Below are positions 26,928-35,131 of a stretch of 38,392 nt of DNA, piece by piece. The DNA lies in assembly GCA_009698845.1 (NCBI GenBank), contig WLPI01000005.1, positions 1 through 38,392 on the forward strand. Direction: 5' to 3'. The notes below the pieces were generated by a model. That model made no database searches. It was given only the letters and a program-made list of their open reading frames with translations, and was not told the origin of the DNA. Made by a program: the position numbers and the translations under genes. The DNA is from Actinomycetota bacterium (GTDB taxonomy: Bacteria; Actinomycetota; Actinomycetes; Nanopelagicales; Nanopelagicaceae). How positions within the stretch are numbered: the stretch's first letter is position 1; each line of letters begins with the position of its first letter.

Positions 26928-27758
26928 TTACGCTGGAAGTTCTAGTAGTTGCTCGATGATGATTGCTACACCATCTTCTTCGCAAGGTCCTGCAATTCCT
27001 TTTGCATGCTTAGGACCTTCTGGATGTCCATCGACCATCGCAAAAGATCTTCCACACCATTCAAGCATTGAAAAATCATTTGGGTTATCTCCGAATGACA
27101 CACAATCGGATGCATCAATACCTAAACGCGCCGCAATCTTTGCAAGTGTCATTCCTTTTGAAACACCGAGTGCTGAAATCTCAAGAAGTGAATCATTTGG
27201 ATTGGAATGCGTGACAGTTGTCAATCCATCTAACTCAACTTTTGCAATTGCTAGCATTTCATCAGAAGTATGTTCTTGTTGGGAACAGCGCGCTAAGACC
27301 TTAAGAGCGGGTGAAGTAATCACTTCTTCAATTTTTTCAACACCAACATTGTCCAGGCCTACATCCCAGCGTGGAATATAACTCTTTTCACGGTGGAAAT
27401 AATTATGCGACTCAACAGCAAATGAAATTTCAGGAATTGCTTTACGTAGACGCTTTACAGCCTCGAGCTGAGCATCAACAGGGATTAGCCATTCCTCTAA
27501 AACTTTATCGTTGTGCAAGTCATAGAGCATTGCCCCATTTCCGCAAATGGCACCACCAATACCAAAAGCTTCTTTTATTTCTGGCATCCAACGTGGTGGT
27601 CTACCGGTTACAAAAAATATCTCAACGCCCATCGAGTGTGCTTTACGGAATGCATCAATTGTTCTTTGGGTGACATTGCCGTAGTGAGCGACAATAGTTC
27701 CATCAAGATCTGACGCAATTAACTTAGGGCGTCGCTCAAAATTTTGGTGAACGCTCAC
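26928..27758 (-). CDS. Cof/HAD-IIB family hydrolase
   Basis: This 276-residue HAD phosphatase has motif [10 protein letters not shown] (Asp17, Asp19), motif II in [10 protein letters not shown], the large type-IIB cap (about 85-190), and motif [12 protein letters not shown]. Substrates of this class are usually sugar phosphates or other small phosphates; the specific one is not readable. It starts with GTG 27758, overlapping the serS stop by 4 bases (GTGA), and is the last gene of the GDPD-pheA-serS-HAD operon. Confidence 0.9.
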   Translation of the reverse strand: MSVHQNFERRPKLIASDLDGTIVAHYGNVTQRTIDAFRKAHSMGVEIFFVTGRPPRWMPEIKEAFGIGGAICGNGAMLYDLHNDKVLEEWLIPVDAQLEAVKRLRKAIPEISFAVESHNYFHREKSYIPRWDVGLDNVGVEKIEEVITSPALKVLARCSQQEHTSDEMLAIAKVELDGLTTVTHSNPNDSLLEISALGVSKGMTLAKIAARLGIDASDCVSFGDNPNDFSMLEWCGRSFAMVDGHPEGPKHAKGIAGPCEEDGVAIIIEQLLELPA

Positions 27759-29023
27759 GCAAGCTCAAATTTCTTCATGCCAAGAAATGGCTGTAACGCA
27801 GCAGGGACATTGACAGTTCCATCAGAATTTTGATGGTTCTCTAGAATCGCAACAATCATGCGAGGAATTGCGACCAAAGTTCCGTTGAGTGTCGCCAGAG
27901 CCTTCGTTCCTTCAGAATCTTTGTAACGAATATTTAAGCGGCGGGCCTGGAACTCGGTGCAATTAGAAGTACTTGTTACTTCGCGATATGCACCTTGTGT
28001 AGGAATCCAAGCTTCGATATCAAATTTGCGATTTGCAGAAGAACCTAAATCACCCGAGGCGACATCAATAACTCTAAATGGAATTTCCATTGCAGTGAGA
28101 AAGTCTTTCTCCCATTGCAGAAGTCGGGCATGTTCTGCCTTTGCATCCTCAGGTTTGCAGAATGTAAACATCTCTACCTTGTCGAATTGATGTACGCGAA
28201 TGATTCCACGAGTATCTTTCCCGTAGGTTCCTGCCTCGCGACGGAAGCAAGTTGAATACCCTGCATAACGTAATGGCAATTTTTCAGCAGGAAGTATTTC
28301 ATCCATGTGCATTGCAGCTAGTGGAACTTCAGATGTTCCTACTAAATACACATCGTCTTTCTCAATGCGATATACATTCTCTGCTGCTTGGCCAAGAAAA
28401 CCAGTACCTTCCATTGCAGCTGGGTTTACAAGCACTGGCGGGATAACAGGAGTAAAACCATTCTTTACTGCACTTTGAATCGCATAATTAACGAGTGCAA
28501 ATTCAAGAAGTGCACCGACTCCGGTGAGATAGTAAGAACGAGATCCGGCAACTTTAGCGCCGCGCTCCGTATCGATTGCTCCTAGTAATTTCCCAAGTTC
28601 GACATGGTCTTTAGGCTCGAATCCATCGTTAGCGAAATCACGAGGAGTGCCAACATGTTCAATGGTGACGAAATCTTCTTCGCTACCGATCGGTGCATCG
28701 ACATCAAGCACATTTGAAAGCTGGAGTAGCAGAACCTTCGCCGCTTCCTCTACCTCAGCTCGTTTAGCATCTGCAGCTTTGACTTTATCTGCCAGGGTTT
28801 TTGAATTTGCAAGCAGAGCAGTCTTCTCATCACCTTTTGCAGAACCAACGCTCTTGGAGAGCACGTTCTGCTCCTGTCGAAGTGCTTCAAATTCTGAAAT
28901 AGCTGCTCTCTTTTTTTCATCGATTGCCAGAATTTGATCGACTAAGTCAACGCTCTCACCGCGTCCTTTTTGGGATGCGCGAACAACATCAGGATTCTCA
29001 CGAAGAAACTTGATATCAATCAT
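27755..29023 (-). CDS. serS: Seryl-tRNA synthetase
   Basis: This 422-residue class II synthetase has an N-terminal coiled-coil arm (about 30-105, rich in Glu, Lys and Ala) that grips the long variable arm of tRNA-Ser. Catalytic motifs follow: motif 2 [25 protein letters not shown] and motif 3 near [21 protein letters not shown]. It overlaps pheA by 4 bases and the HAD gene by 4. Two of its tRNA substrates are encoded in this window. Confidence 0.97.
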   Translation of the reverse strand: MIDIKFLRENPDVVRASQKGRGESVDLVDQILAIDEKKRAAISEFEALRQEQNVLSKSVGSAKGDEKTALLANSKTLADKVKAADAKRAEVEEAAKVLLLQLSNVLDVDAPIGSEEDFVTIEHVGTPRDFANDGFEPKDHVELGKLLGAIDTERGAKVAGSRSYYLTGVGALLEFALVNYAIQSAVKNGFTPVIPPVLVNPAAMEGTGFLGQAAENVYRIEKDDVYLVGTSEVPLAAMHMDEILPAEKLPLRYAGYSTCFRREAGTYGKDTRGIIRVHQFDKVEMFTFCKPEDAKAEHARLLQWEKDFLTAMEIPFRVIDVASGDLGSSANRKFDIEAWIPTQGAYREVTSTSNCTEFQARRLNIRYKDSEGTKALATLNGTLVAIPRMIVAILENHQNSDGTVNVPAALQPFLGMKKFELA

Positions 29024-29862
29024 GCTCGCACCTCTCTTGGGTAAGAACCTAGGAATCTAATGTCGTCACAAATCGTACGAAGCTCATCGACCGATTTTCC
29101 AACTGGAGCATCTTTGATATGGCCTTCAACATCAATAATGAAATGGTAGTGACCAAGTTCGCGACCTGTTGGACGTGACTGAATAAATGTCAGGTTTACA
29201 TCATTTTTTGCAAAAACCTGCAAGATTTCAAGGAGTGCGCCCGCATGATCGATGCCAATAAAAATTGCCATTGACGTCCGGTCGTGCCCGGTGGGTTCTG
29301 GCATCCAGCCAGGTTTCTGAGCCGCGATAAATCGCGTTACTGCTCCAGAGTTATCGCCAATATTTTCTGAAATCACTTTCAGCTTGAAATGTTCGGCGGC
29401 TGCACTAGATGCAATCGCTGCATCAAGTTGGCCATTACTTACTAATTCTGCGGCTGCTGATGTGGAGCTTGTGGGAACGATTTCAGCATGTGGATAATTT
29501 CTTGCAATAAACGCTCGGCATTGTGACTCGGCATGTGGGTGAGTGCCAATTCGCACAATCTCTGTCGTACCTGGTTTGACCATTAAAGTGAATGTGACGG
29601 GCAAAGTGACCTCTTGCGCGATGGTGAGTGGGTCGCCTGTTGCAAGTTCATCAAGTGTGCGTGCAACAACACCTTCAACTGAATTCTCAATCGGTACAAG
29701 TGCGTAATCTGCTTGACCAGATCGAACTGCATCAAGTGCTGCGGTTACATTTGCAAATGGGATTGTGATATCGGTATCGCACGTTAACTTCTTAAGGGCT
29801 GCCTGTGTAAATGTGCCAACTGGCCCTAGGTAGGCGAATGTATGGCTCTCCGTGTTGCTCAC
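29020..29862 (-). CDS. pheA: Prephenate dehydratase
   Basis: This 280-residue protein has the prephenate dehydratase domain (1-185: [24 protein letters not shown], and [11 protein letters not shown] with the catalytic TRF motif) and a C-terminal ACT domain (about 200-270; [22 protein letters not shown]) for phenylalanine feedback. No chorismate mutase domain is fused, as usual in Actinobacteria. It starts with GTG 29862, 3 bases after the GDPD stop, and overlaps serS. Confidence 0.95.
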   Translation of the reverse strand: MSNTESHTFAYLGPVGTFTQAALKKLTCDTDITIPFANVTAALDAVRSGQADYALVPIENSVEGVVARTLDELATGDPLTIAQEVTLPVTFTLMVKPGTTEIVRIGTHPHAESQCRAFIARNYPHAEIVPTSSTSAAAELVSNGQLDAAIASSAAAEHFKLKVISENIGDNSGAVTRFIAAQKPGWMPEPTGHDRTSMAIFIGIDHAGALLEILQVFAKNDVNLTFIQSRPTGRELGHYHFIIDVEGHIKDAPVGKSVDELRTICDDIRFLGSYPREVRA

Positions 29863-29865
29863 TGA

Positions 29866-30561
29866 CTAAGGATACCGGAGTACTTCGCGTGCATGTGCCG
29901 GCTTATTTGTGATGAGAATATCGACCCCTAATCGCTCGCATAATTTGATATCTGCATCATCATCAACGGTCCATACATTCACTGATCGGCCCGAATCTTT
30001 GATTCTCTGAACTTTCATTGGCTCCGAACGGATTTCATCAATTTCAGGTCCTATCGAACTCGCCGATGAATACCTTACTTGAAACCATGGTGTGAACTTA
30101 TAGAGCAACAGTGTCGATGACAGCTCAGGATTCAATCTCTTGAGTTTTTCAATTGCGCTCCAACTAAACGACATCACAGTGACAGGAATGTGTTGTAACA
30201 CTTTTTTTCCCTCAAGCATTTTAACAATCAACTCTTCAACTCTATTACCTGAAATCACTGGGTGCTTAGTTTCAAGAAGAACACCTTTTTTGTTTTTGAT
30301 TGCAAAATCAAGAATGACATCTAGGGTCAGAACCTGAGGGTATGCACGAGACACTTCTTCAAAGGTCATTTCTGCAATAAGCCCACGATTCCCTGCTCGC
30401 TCTAACATTGATGAGTTATGCCATAAAACTGGGATTTCATCTTTTGTTATCCGGACATCGCACTCGAATCCATCGGCACCTTGTGCCAATGCGCCTTCGT
30501 AGGCGGCCAAGGTGTGCTCGGGGAAATCAGCACTTGCCCCACGGTGTGCGTAAATGAGCAT
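29866..30561 (-). CDS. Glycerophosphodiester phosphodiesterase family protein
   Basis: I use ATG 30561, giving 231 residues beginning MLIYAHRGASADFPEHT. The longer frame adds 53 residues of non-homologous sequence that would overlap divergent pstP. Catalytic residues of the GDPD barrel are visible: H6-R7 (HRGAS), Glu15 (FPEHT), ECDVRITKDEIPVLWHN with the Glu/Asp pair and second His. It hydrolyses glycerophosphodiesters to glycerol-3-phosphate and an alcohol. No signal peptide is seen, so it is cytoplasmic. It heads the operon with pheA, serS and HAD. TAGTCT lies 7 bases before the ATG. Confidence 0.9.
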   Translation of the reverse strand: MLIYAHRGASADFPEHTLAAYEGALAQGADGFECDVRITKDEIPVLWHNSSMLERAGNRGLIAEMTFEEVSRAYPQVLTLDVILDFAIKNKKGVLLETKHPVISGNRVEELIVKMLEGKKVLQHIPVTVMSFSWSAIEKLKRLNPELSSTLLLYKFTPWFQVRYSSASSIGPEIDEIRSEPMKVQRIKDSGRSVNVWTVDDDADIKLCERLGVDILITNKPAHAREVLRYP

Positions 30562-30568
30562 GAGAGTG

Positions 30569-30590
30569 AGACTAGCAAAGAGATTACTCT
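30569..30590. promoter_or_regulatory. Back-to-back leaderless promoters for GDPD operon and pstP-pknB
   Basis: Only 36 bases separate the start codons at 30561 (minus) and 30598 (plus). TAGTCT on the minus strand (30574-30569) and TACTCT on the plus strand (30585-30590) each lie exactly 7 bases before their start codon. Neither gene has a Shine-Dalgarno. The two RNA polymerase footprints would overlap. Confidence 0.5.
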
Positions 30591-30597
30591 TAGCCCT

Positions 30598-31374
30598 ATG
30601 AGTCAGCTCTTCTTCGAAACCTCGGCGCGGTCTGCTGTCGGTTTGGTTCGAAAAGGAAACGAAGACAGTGCATTCACTTCTTCTCGCGTTATTGCAGTTG
30701 CAGATGGAATGGGCGGACATGCGGCCGGTGAAGTTGCATCACGGATTGCAATCTCAAAACTGGCAGAAATTACCGAAGTGATTACCAACCCAGAGATTGA
30801 TTCAGAATCCGCTGAAGATCTCTTTAGCGGTGCGCTCCATACTATTGACTTGGAAATCAAAGAAGAGACTGAAGAGAATTCTCAACTTTCAGGAATGGGC
30901 ACAACCCTTACATCTCTCTTTATCATTGATGAAAAGGTCTCTCTGATGCATATTGGTGATTCCCGGGCATATCGATTACGTGGAAACACTCTCGAACAAC
31001 TTTCGCATGACCATACAGTTATTCAGGAATTATTGAGTCAAGGTGCAATCTCTGAGGCCGATATTGCAACTCATCCTCAACGTTCTGTACTGACACAAGT
31101 CTTGATGGGAGAGGGCGCTCATAGCGCTCCTCTACTTATTGTGGATGGAAAGGTCAATGACAGATATTTGTTATGCAGCGATGGGTTAAGTTCTGTTCTC
31201 ACTGAGAAAGAAATTAAGAGTTTGATAAAAGGTAAGAATCGCCAGCAAGCAGTTGATGGCCTCATTGATGCGACTTACATCAATGGAGCACCGGATAACG
31301 TCACTGTCATCATTGCTGATGTAGTTGAAGAAGTAAGTGAAAATGTTTCGCAGAAAATTGGTGCTGCGCAATGA
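30598..31374 (+). CDS. pstP: PP2C-family Ser/Thr protein phosphatase
   Basis: The start is ATG 30598 (258 residues, MSQLFFETSARSAVGLVRKGNEDSAF), since the longer frame upstream has no homology and lies over the GDPD gene. Metal-binding motifs are RKGNEDSAF, AVADGMGGHAAGE, MHIGDSRAYRLR, LLCSDGLSSVL and GAPDNVTVI. It dephosphorylates PknB substrates. Unlike mycobacterial PstP it has only the catalytic domain, with no membrane helix or extracellular tail. Its stop overlaps the pknB start (ATGA), so kinase and phosphatase are translationally coupled. Confidence 0.93.
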   Translation: MSQLFFETSARSAVGLVRKGNEDSAFTSSRVIAVADGMGGHAAGEVASRIAISKLAEITEVITNPEIDSESAEDLFSGALHTIDLEIKEETEENSQLSGMGTTLTSLFIIDEKVSLMHIGDSRAYRLRGNTLEQLSHDHTVIQELLSQGAISEADIATHPQRSVLTQVLMGEGAHSAPLLIVDGKVNDRYLLCSDGLSSVLTEKEIKSLIKGKNRQQAVDGLIDATYINGAPDNVTVIIADVVEEVSENVSQKIGAAQ

Positions 31375-32930
31375 TGAATTCACTCCTTGGCGGTCGCTAC
31401 CTACTGGGCCAAATGATTGGCACAGGCGGTATGGCAGATGTTTATATTGCCCAAGACCAAAGATTGTCTCGCGAAGTTGCCATCAAGATTTTAAGAAGCG
31501 ATCTGGCAAAGGACCCTTCTTTCGTAGCCCGATTTAGAAAAGAAGCTAAAGCGGCAGCTGGTCTGAATCATCCAGGAATTGTTGCTGTGTACGACTCTGG
31601 TGAAGACCCAGCTCCATACATTGTGATGGAACTAGTTAATGGCGAAACTCTCCGCGAATACATTCGTGAGTTAAAAGCTCAAAACTCCAAACTTCCACTG
31701 CAGCGCGCACTAGAAATTGCAGAGGGCATCCTTGCAGGACTTGAATATTCACATGCTCGCGGAATTATTCATCGCGATATAAAACCAGCGAACGTCATGA
31801 TCACAAATAAAGGCGATGTGAAGGTGATGGACTTTGGAATCGCACGCGCTATGGATGATCTGGGCGCAACTTTGACGAGCACATGGAATGTTGTTGGAAC
31901 GGCGCAGTATTTATCGCCAGAACAAGCTGTGGGAGAACTTGCAGATTTGCGCAGTGACATTTACTCAACTGGTTGCTTAGTATTCGAACTCCTTACTGGA
32001 ATCCCACCGTTTACTGGCGAAACGCCGGTATCGATTGCGTTCCAACACGCATCAACAACTGCGCCACTCATTCGCAGTATCAGCCCAGATTTACCAGAAG
32101 GAATAGAGACTGTTCTTGCTGTTGCTTTAGCAAAAAAACCAGAAGATAGATACCAGAGTGCGCAGGCTATGCTCGATGATATTGCGCGCGTACGTGCTGG
32201 TGAGAAGGTGCTTACTAAAGTTGCTTCAGCGCCAATCTTTACTCGAAAGGCTGCACTCGCTTACGGCGGCTCTTTCCTTGCTGCAATCGCACTCGCATTT
32301 ACAGGATTTCTCATGAGCGGCAATCCAGATAACGATCTTCCACAACTTCCAAGTGTTGTTGGATTAACTGAAGACAGGGCTCGCGAGCTACTTGCTGATT
32401 ATGCAGTAACCGTTAAGCGCGCACACGACGGTGCTATCCCACGAGACCGAGTCGCCAGTCAGTTACCACTTGCTACTACTAGAGTAAAAATGGGCTCTAC
32501 GATTGTTCTTACAGTCTCAGATGGTCCTGGAGAAGCAATCGTTCCTGATAACTTAATTGGAATGTCGCTTATTGATGCACGTTCTGCGCTCACTTCTGTG
32601 GGTCTGCTTGTCTCTCAAACTATTGCCGCGCCATCTGATCAGCCACAAGGAACAGTTTTGGATGTATCGCCATCGGTTGGTTCTGTTATTGAAGCTGGAA
32701 GTTCTGTGATCTTAACAATCGCAAGTGGTGAAATCACGGTTCCGAATTTGATTGGTGTTGAAGCAATTCAAGCCAAAACTTTACTTATACAGGCTGGGTT
32801 CCTTGTTAAAGAATTCTATGATTTAGATACTGAACAGCCAGCAGGTGTCGTGATTAGGCAAGCGCCAGAAGCTGGATCAACACAAACTATTGGCAAGTCA
32901 GTAACAATTACAATTAATGAGCAGCCGTAA
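31371..32930 (+). CDS. pknB: PknB-type Ser/Thr kinase with three PASTA domains
   Basis: This 519-residue receptor kinase has glycine loop GTGGMADVY (17-25), Lys39, HRDIKPAN (134-141), DFG 154-156, an activation segment with TLTSTW and GTAQYLSPEQ, and one membrane helix (about 297-315). Three extracellular PASTA repeats follow (about 322-388, 389-453, 454-519). PASTA kinases sense muropeptides or lipid II and control growth and division; mycobacterial PknB has four PASTA units. Two adjacent ATGs (31371, 31374) are both possible starts. It ends one base before the convergent pabA stop. Confidence 0.95.
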   Translation: MMNSLLGGRYLLGQMIGTGGMADVYIAQDQRLSREVAIKILRSDLAKDPSFVARFRKEAKAAAGLNHPGIVAVYDSGEDPAPYIVMELVNGETLREYIRELKAQNSKLPLQRALEIAEGILAGLEYSHARGIIHRDIKPANVMITNKGDVKVMDFGIARAMDDLGATLTSTWNVVGTAQYLSPEQAVGELADLRSDIYSTGCLVFELLTGIPPFTGETPVSIAFQHASTTAPLIRSISPDLPEGIETVLAVALAKKPEDRYQSAQAMLDDIARVRAGEKVLTKVASAPIFTRKAALAYGGSFLAAIALAFTGFLMSGNPDNDLPQLPSVVGLTEDRARELLADYAVTVKRAHDGAIPRDRVASQLPLATTRVKMGSTIVLTVSDGPGEAIVPDNLIGMSLIDARSALTSVGLLVSQTIAAPSDQPQGTVLDVSPSVGSVIEAGSSVILTIASGEITVPNLIGVEAIQAKTLLIQAGFLVKEFYDLDTEQPAGVVIRQAPEAGSTQTIGKSVTITINEQP

Positions 32931-32931
32931 T

Positions 32932-33561
32932 TTACTTGGAACTTCCTACGACTGGCGAAAGACCCACTGAACGTTTAACTGCACCAGCATCACCGCATTG
33001 CGTTAACCAATTGGCAAGCATGTGATGTCCATGTTCTGTGAGTACAGATTCTGGATGGAATTGCACACCTTCGATAGGCAAGGTCTTATGTCGAATTGAC
33101 ATGACGACACCTGACTCGGTTGTTCCGGTTACTTCCAAAACTACTGGGACTGTGTCACGTTCAACTGCAAGTGAGTGATATCTAGTTGCAGTAAATGGTG
33201 ATGGCACATTTGCAAGAACGCCTTTAGCGGTATGTATAACTTGAGATGTTTTTCCATGTAATAACTCAGGTGCACGAGAAACTGTTGCTCCGAAAGCTTC
33301 AGCAATTGCTTGATGGCCAAGACAAACGCCAAATAATGGAATTGAATGTTCAGCGCAATATTTGATCATCTCAATACTTACGCCAGCCTTATCTGGAGTG
33401 CCCGGTCCTGGAGAGATCAATACCCCGTCATAGTGTGAAGCTTCATCTGCGCGGACCTCGTCATTGCGGACGACGGTGCATTCGGCCCCTAATTGCGCCA
33501 AATACTGAACGAGATTAAAGACGAAGGAGTCATAGTTATCGATAACCAGGATTCGAGCCAT
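32932..33561 (-). CDS. pabA: Aminodeoxychorismate/anthranilate synthase glutamine amidotransferase
   Basis: I start at ATG 33561 (209 residues, MARILVIDNYDSF), the family's usual N-terminus; the longer frame would overlap crgA. Class I glutamine amidotransferase triad: Cys80 in GVCLGHQ, His169 and Glu171 in FHPES. The oxyanion strand is ISPGPGTP. It supplies ammonia to PabB or TrpE for folate or tryptophan; the synthase partner is not in this window. A gene of this type beside pknB and crgA is the conserved actinobacterial arrangement. Only 28 bases separate it from divergent crgA. Confidence 0.93.
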   Translation of the reverse strand: MARILVIDNYDSFVFNLVQYLAQLGAECTVVRNDEVRADEASHYDGVLISPGPGTPDKAGVSIEMIKYCAEHSIPLFGVCLGHQAIAEAFGATVSRAPELLHGKTSQVIHTAKGVLANVPSPFTATRYHSLAVERDTVPVVLEVTGTTESGVVMSIRHKTLPIEGVQFHPESVLTEHGHHMLANWLTQCGDAGAVKRSVGLSPVVGSSK

Positions 33562-33576
33562 GCCGATATTGTGCTG

Positions 33577-33582
33577 TAACCT
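33577..33582 (+). promoter_or_regulatory. Putative -10 of crgA
   Basis: TAACCT lies 7 bases before ATG 33590 with no Shine-Dalgarno. It is inside the 28-base gap to divergent pabA. Confidence 0.35.
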
Positions 33583-33589
33583 TGGCCCC

Positions 33590-33856
33590 ATGCCAAAGTC
33601 GAAATTGCGTAAAAAGGTTCAGGAGCAACACGCTCACGAAGAACAACACCATATAGAAGAGGTATCACCGCTTCTTGAGAGCCCAAGCTGGTTAGCGCCA
33701 GTTATGGTCGCCAATTTCCTTATTGGCCTGTTCTGGATCGTTGTTTTTTATGTAAGTCAGACAAGTTATCCAATCCCAGGCATTGGCGCATGGAACATGA
33801 TCATTGGATTTAGCTTTATCGCAGTTGGATTCTCTCTAGCAACCAAGTGGCGCTAA
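33590..33856 (+). CDS. crgA: Cell division protein CrgA
   Basis: ATG 33590 gives 88 residues; the longer frame from 33560 overlaps pabA and adds non-family sequence. The protein starts MPKSKLRKKV, has a charged His/Glu-rich cytoplasmic N-terminus, then two membrane helices (about 34-54, 66-84) with the conserved NFLIGLFWIVVFYVS and WNMIIGFSFIAVGF, ending TKWR. CrgA is an actinobacterial divisome membrane protein that interacts with FtsZ and PBPs. Its place beside pabA and pknB is the usual one. Confidence 0.92.
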   Translation: MPKSKLRKKVQEQHAHEEQHHIEEVSPLLESPSWLAPVMVANFLIGLFWIVVFYVSQTSYPIPGIGAWNMIIGFSFIAVGFSLATKWR

Positions 33857-33884
33857 CTAAGCAGTTTCTGAAACACTTTCATCC

Positions 33885-35114
33885 ATGAGCAAAAACGTAA
33901 GGCGTCAATTCCCTAAACCTTCTGAGCTCGCACCACTTCTGAAATTTTCTCTTCCTACTCTTCGGCGCAAGAAACGCCGTCTAGAGAATGCATACACAAT
34001 TTGGGATCTGCGTGAAATCGCGAAGAAAAGAACTCCTAAGGGGCCATTTGATTACACCGATGGTTCTGCAGAGAGTGAGGCAAGTCTTGAACGTGCCCGC
34101 CAGGCGTATAGGGATCTTGAATTCATCCCAAGTATTTTAAAAGATGTCTCTACCGCAGATCTAACTCGCAAAAGTTTAGGTGAAACATTCTCAATGCCGG
34201 TTGGAATTGCTCCGACTGGATTTACTCGAATGATGCAGACAGAAGGCGAAATCGCCGGTGCGCGTGCAGCAGAAAAATTCGGAATTCCCTTTACTCTCTC
34301 CACACTCGGCACTAGCACCATTGAAGATGTTGTTGCCGCAGCGCCCGGTGGCCGTAATTGGTTCCAGCTATATATGTGGAAAGACCGCGAAGGAAGTATG
34401 GCTTTAGTAGAAAGAGCTAAGCGCGCGGGTGTAAAGAATTTAATGCTCACCGTCGATGTTCCGGCTGCCGGACAGCGAATTAGAGATTATAGAAATGGCT
34501 TAACCGTTCCCCCACGTTTAACCGCAGGAACAGTAATTAATGCACTCCCAAGACCAGCGTGGTGGATTAATTTCTTAACTACCCCTTCCATTGAATTTGC
34601 TTCAATGAAGAATTGGGAAGGAACTGTTGGCGAACTGTTGGATTACATGTTTGACCCAACAATGACATGGGAAGATCTCAAGTGGATTCGCGAACAATGG
34701 GATGGAACTCTCTCTGTAAAGGGTATTCAAAACCTGGAAGATGCAAAGAAGGCCGCAGAACTTGGCGCGGACTCGATATTGCTCTCCAACCACGGTGGGC
34801 GTCAGCTAGATCGTGCCCCTGTGATGCTCCACTTGTTGAGTGATATCAAGAAAGAATTTAAGAAAGATTATGAGATCCACATCGATACAGGAATCATGCA
34901 TGGTGCTGATGTTCTTGCAGCAATCGCACTTGGTGCCCAATTCACATATGTTGGAAGAGCCTATTTATACGGGTTAATGGCCGGTGGCCAAGACGGTGTC
35001 GAACGCGCTTTGGAAATTATGCGCACTCAAATGGTGAGAAATATGAAGTTGCTCGGCGTTAATTCATTAGATGAACTAACGCCCCAGCATGTGCGCTTCC
35101 TAAATCGCCAGTAA
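33885..35114 (+). CDS. lldD: FMN-dependent L-lactate dehydrogenase, LldD2-like
   Basis: This 409-residue alpha-hydroxy-acid dehydrogenase has FMN-binding PVGIAPTGFTRMM (105-117), TLSTLGTSTIEDV, FQLYMWKDR, Lys279 in VKGIQNLEDA, catalytic His303 with Arg306 in SNHGGRQLDRAP, and DTGIMHGADVLAAIALGA near the C-terminus. The DTGIMxGAD form and the N-terminus (RRLENAYTIWDLREIAKKRTP) match mycobacterial LldD2 better than enterobacterial LldD. It oxidises L-lactate (or a related 2-hydroxy acid) to pyruvate. It lies 17 bases upstream of a membrane Fe-S oxidoreductase that could accept its electrons. Confidence 0.92.
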   Translation: MSKNVRRQFPKPSELAPLLKFSLPTLRRKKRRLENAYTIWDLREIAKKRTPKGPFDYTDGSAESEASLERARQAYRDLEFIPSILKDVSTADLTRKSLGETFSMPVGIAPTGFTRMMQTEGEIAGARAAEKFGIPFTLSTLGTSTIEDVVAAAPGGRNWFQLYMWKDREGSMALVERAKRAGVKNLMLTVDVPAAGQRIRDYRNGLTVPPRLTAGTVINALPRPAWWINFLTTPSIEFASMKNWEGTVGELLDYMFDPTMTWEDLKWIREQWDGTLSVKGIQNLEDAKKAAELGADSILLSNHGGRQLDRAPVMLHLLSDIKKEFKKDYEIHIDTGIMHGADVLAAIALGAQFTYVGRAYLYGLMAGGQDGVERALEIMRTQMVRNMKLLGVNSLDELTPQHVRFLNRQ

Positions 35115-35118
35115 CGAT

Positions 35119-35124
35119 TACCCT
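35119..35124 (+). promoter_or_regulatory. Putative -10 of the Fe-S oxidoreductase gene
   Basis: TACCCT, inside the 17-base gap after lldD, lies 7 bases before ATG 35132; no Shine-Dalgarno is present. It suggests this gene can be transcribed independently of lldD. Confidence 0.3.
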
Positions 35125-35131
35125 TGCGCCT

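Noticed and set aside
26773-27381. 202-residue plus-strand open frame
   Set aside because: It runs through tRNA-Ser(TGA) and antisense to the HAD gene; no family features.
30481-30597. Longer start for pstP, and the matching longer start for the GDPD gene (to 30720)
   Set aside because: The extensions lie over each other's genes and show no family sequence; conserved N-termini begin at 30598 and 30561.
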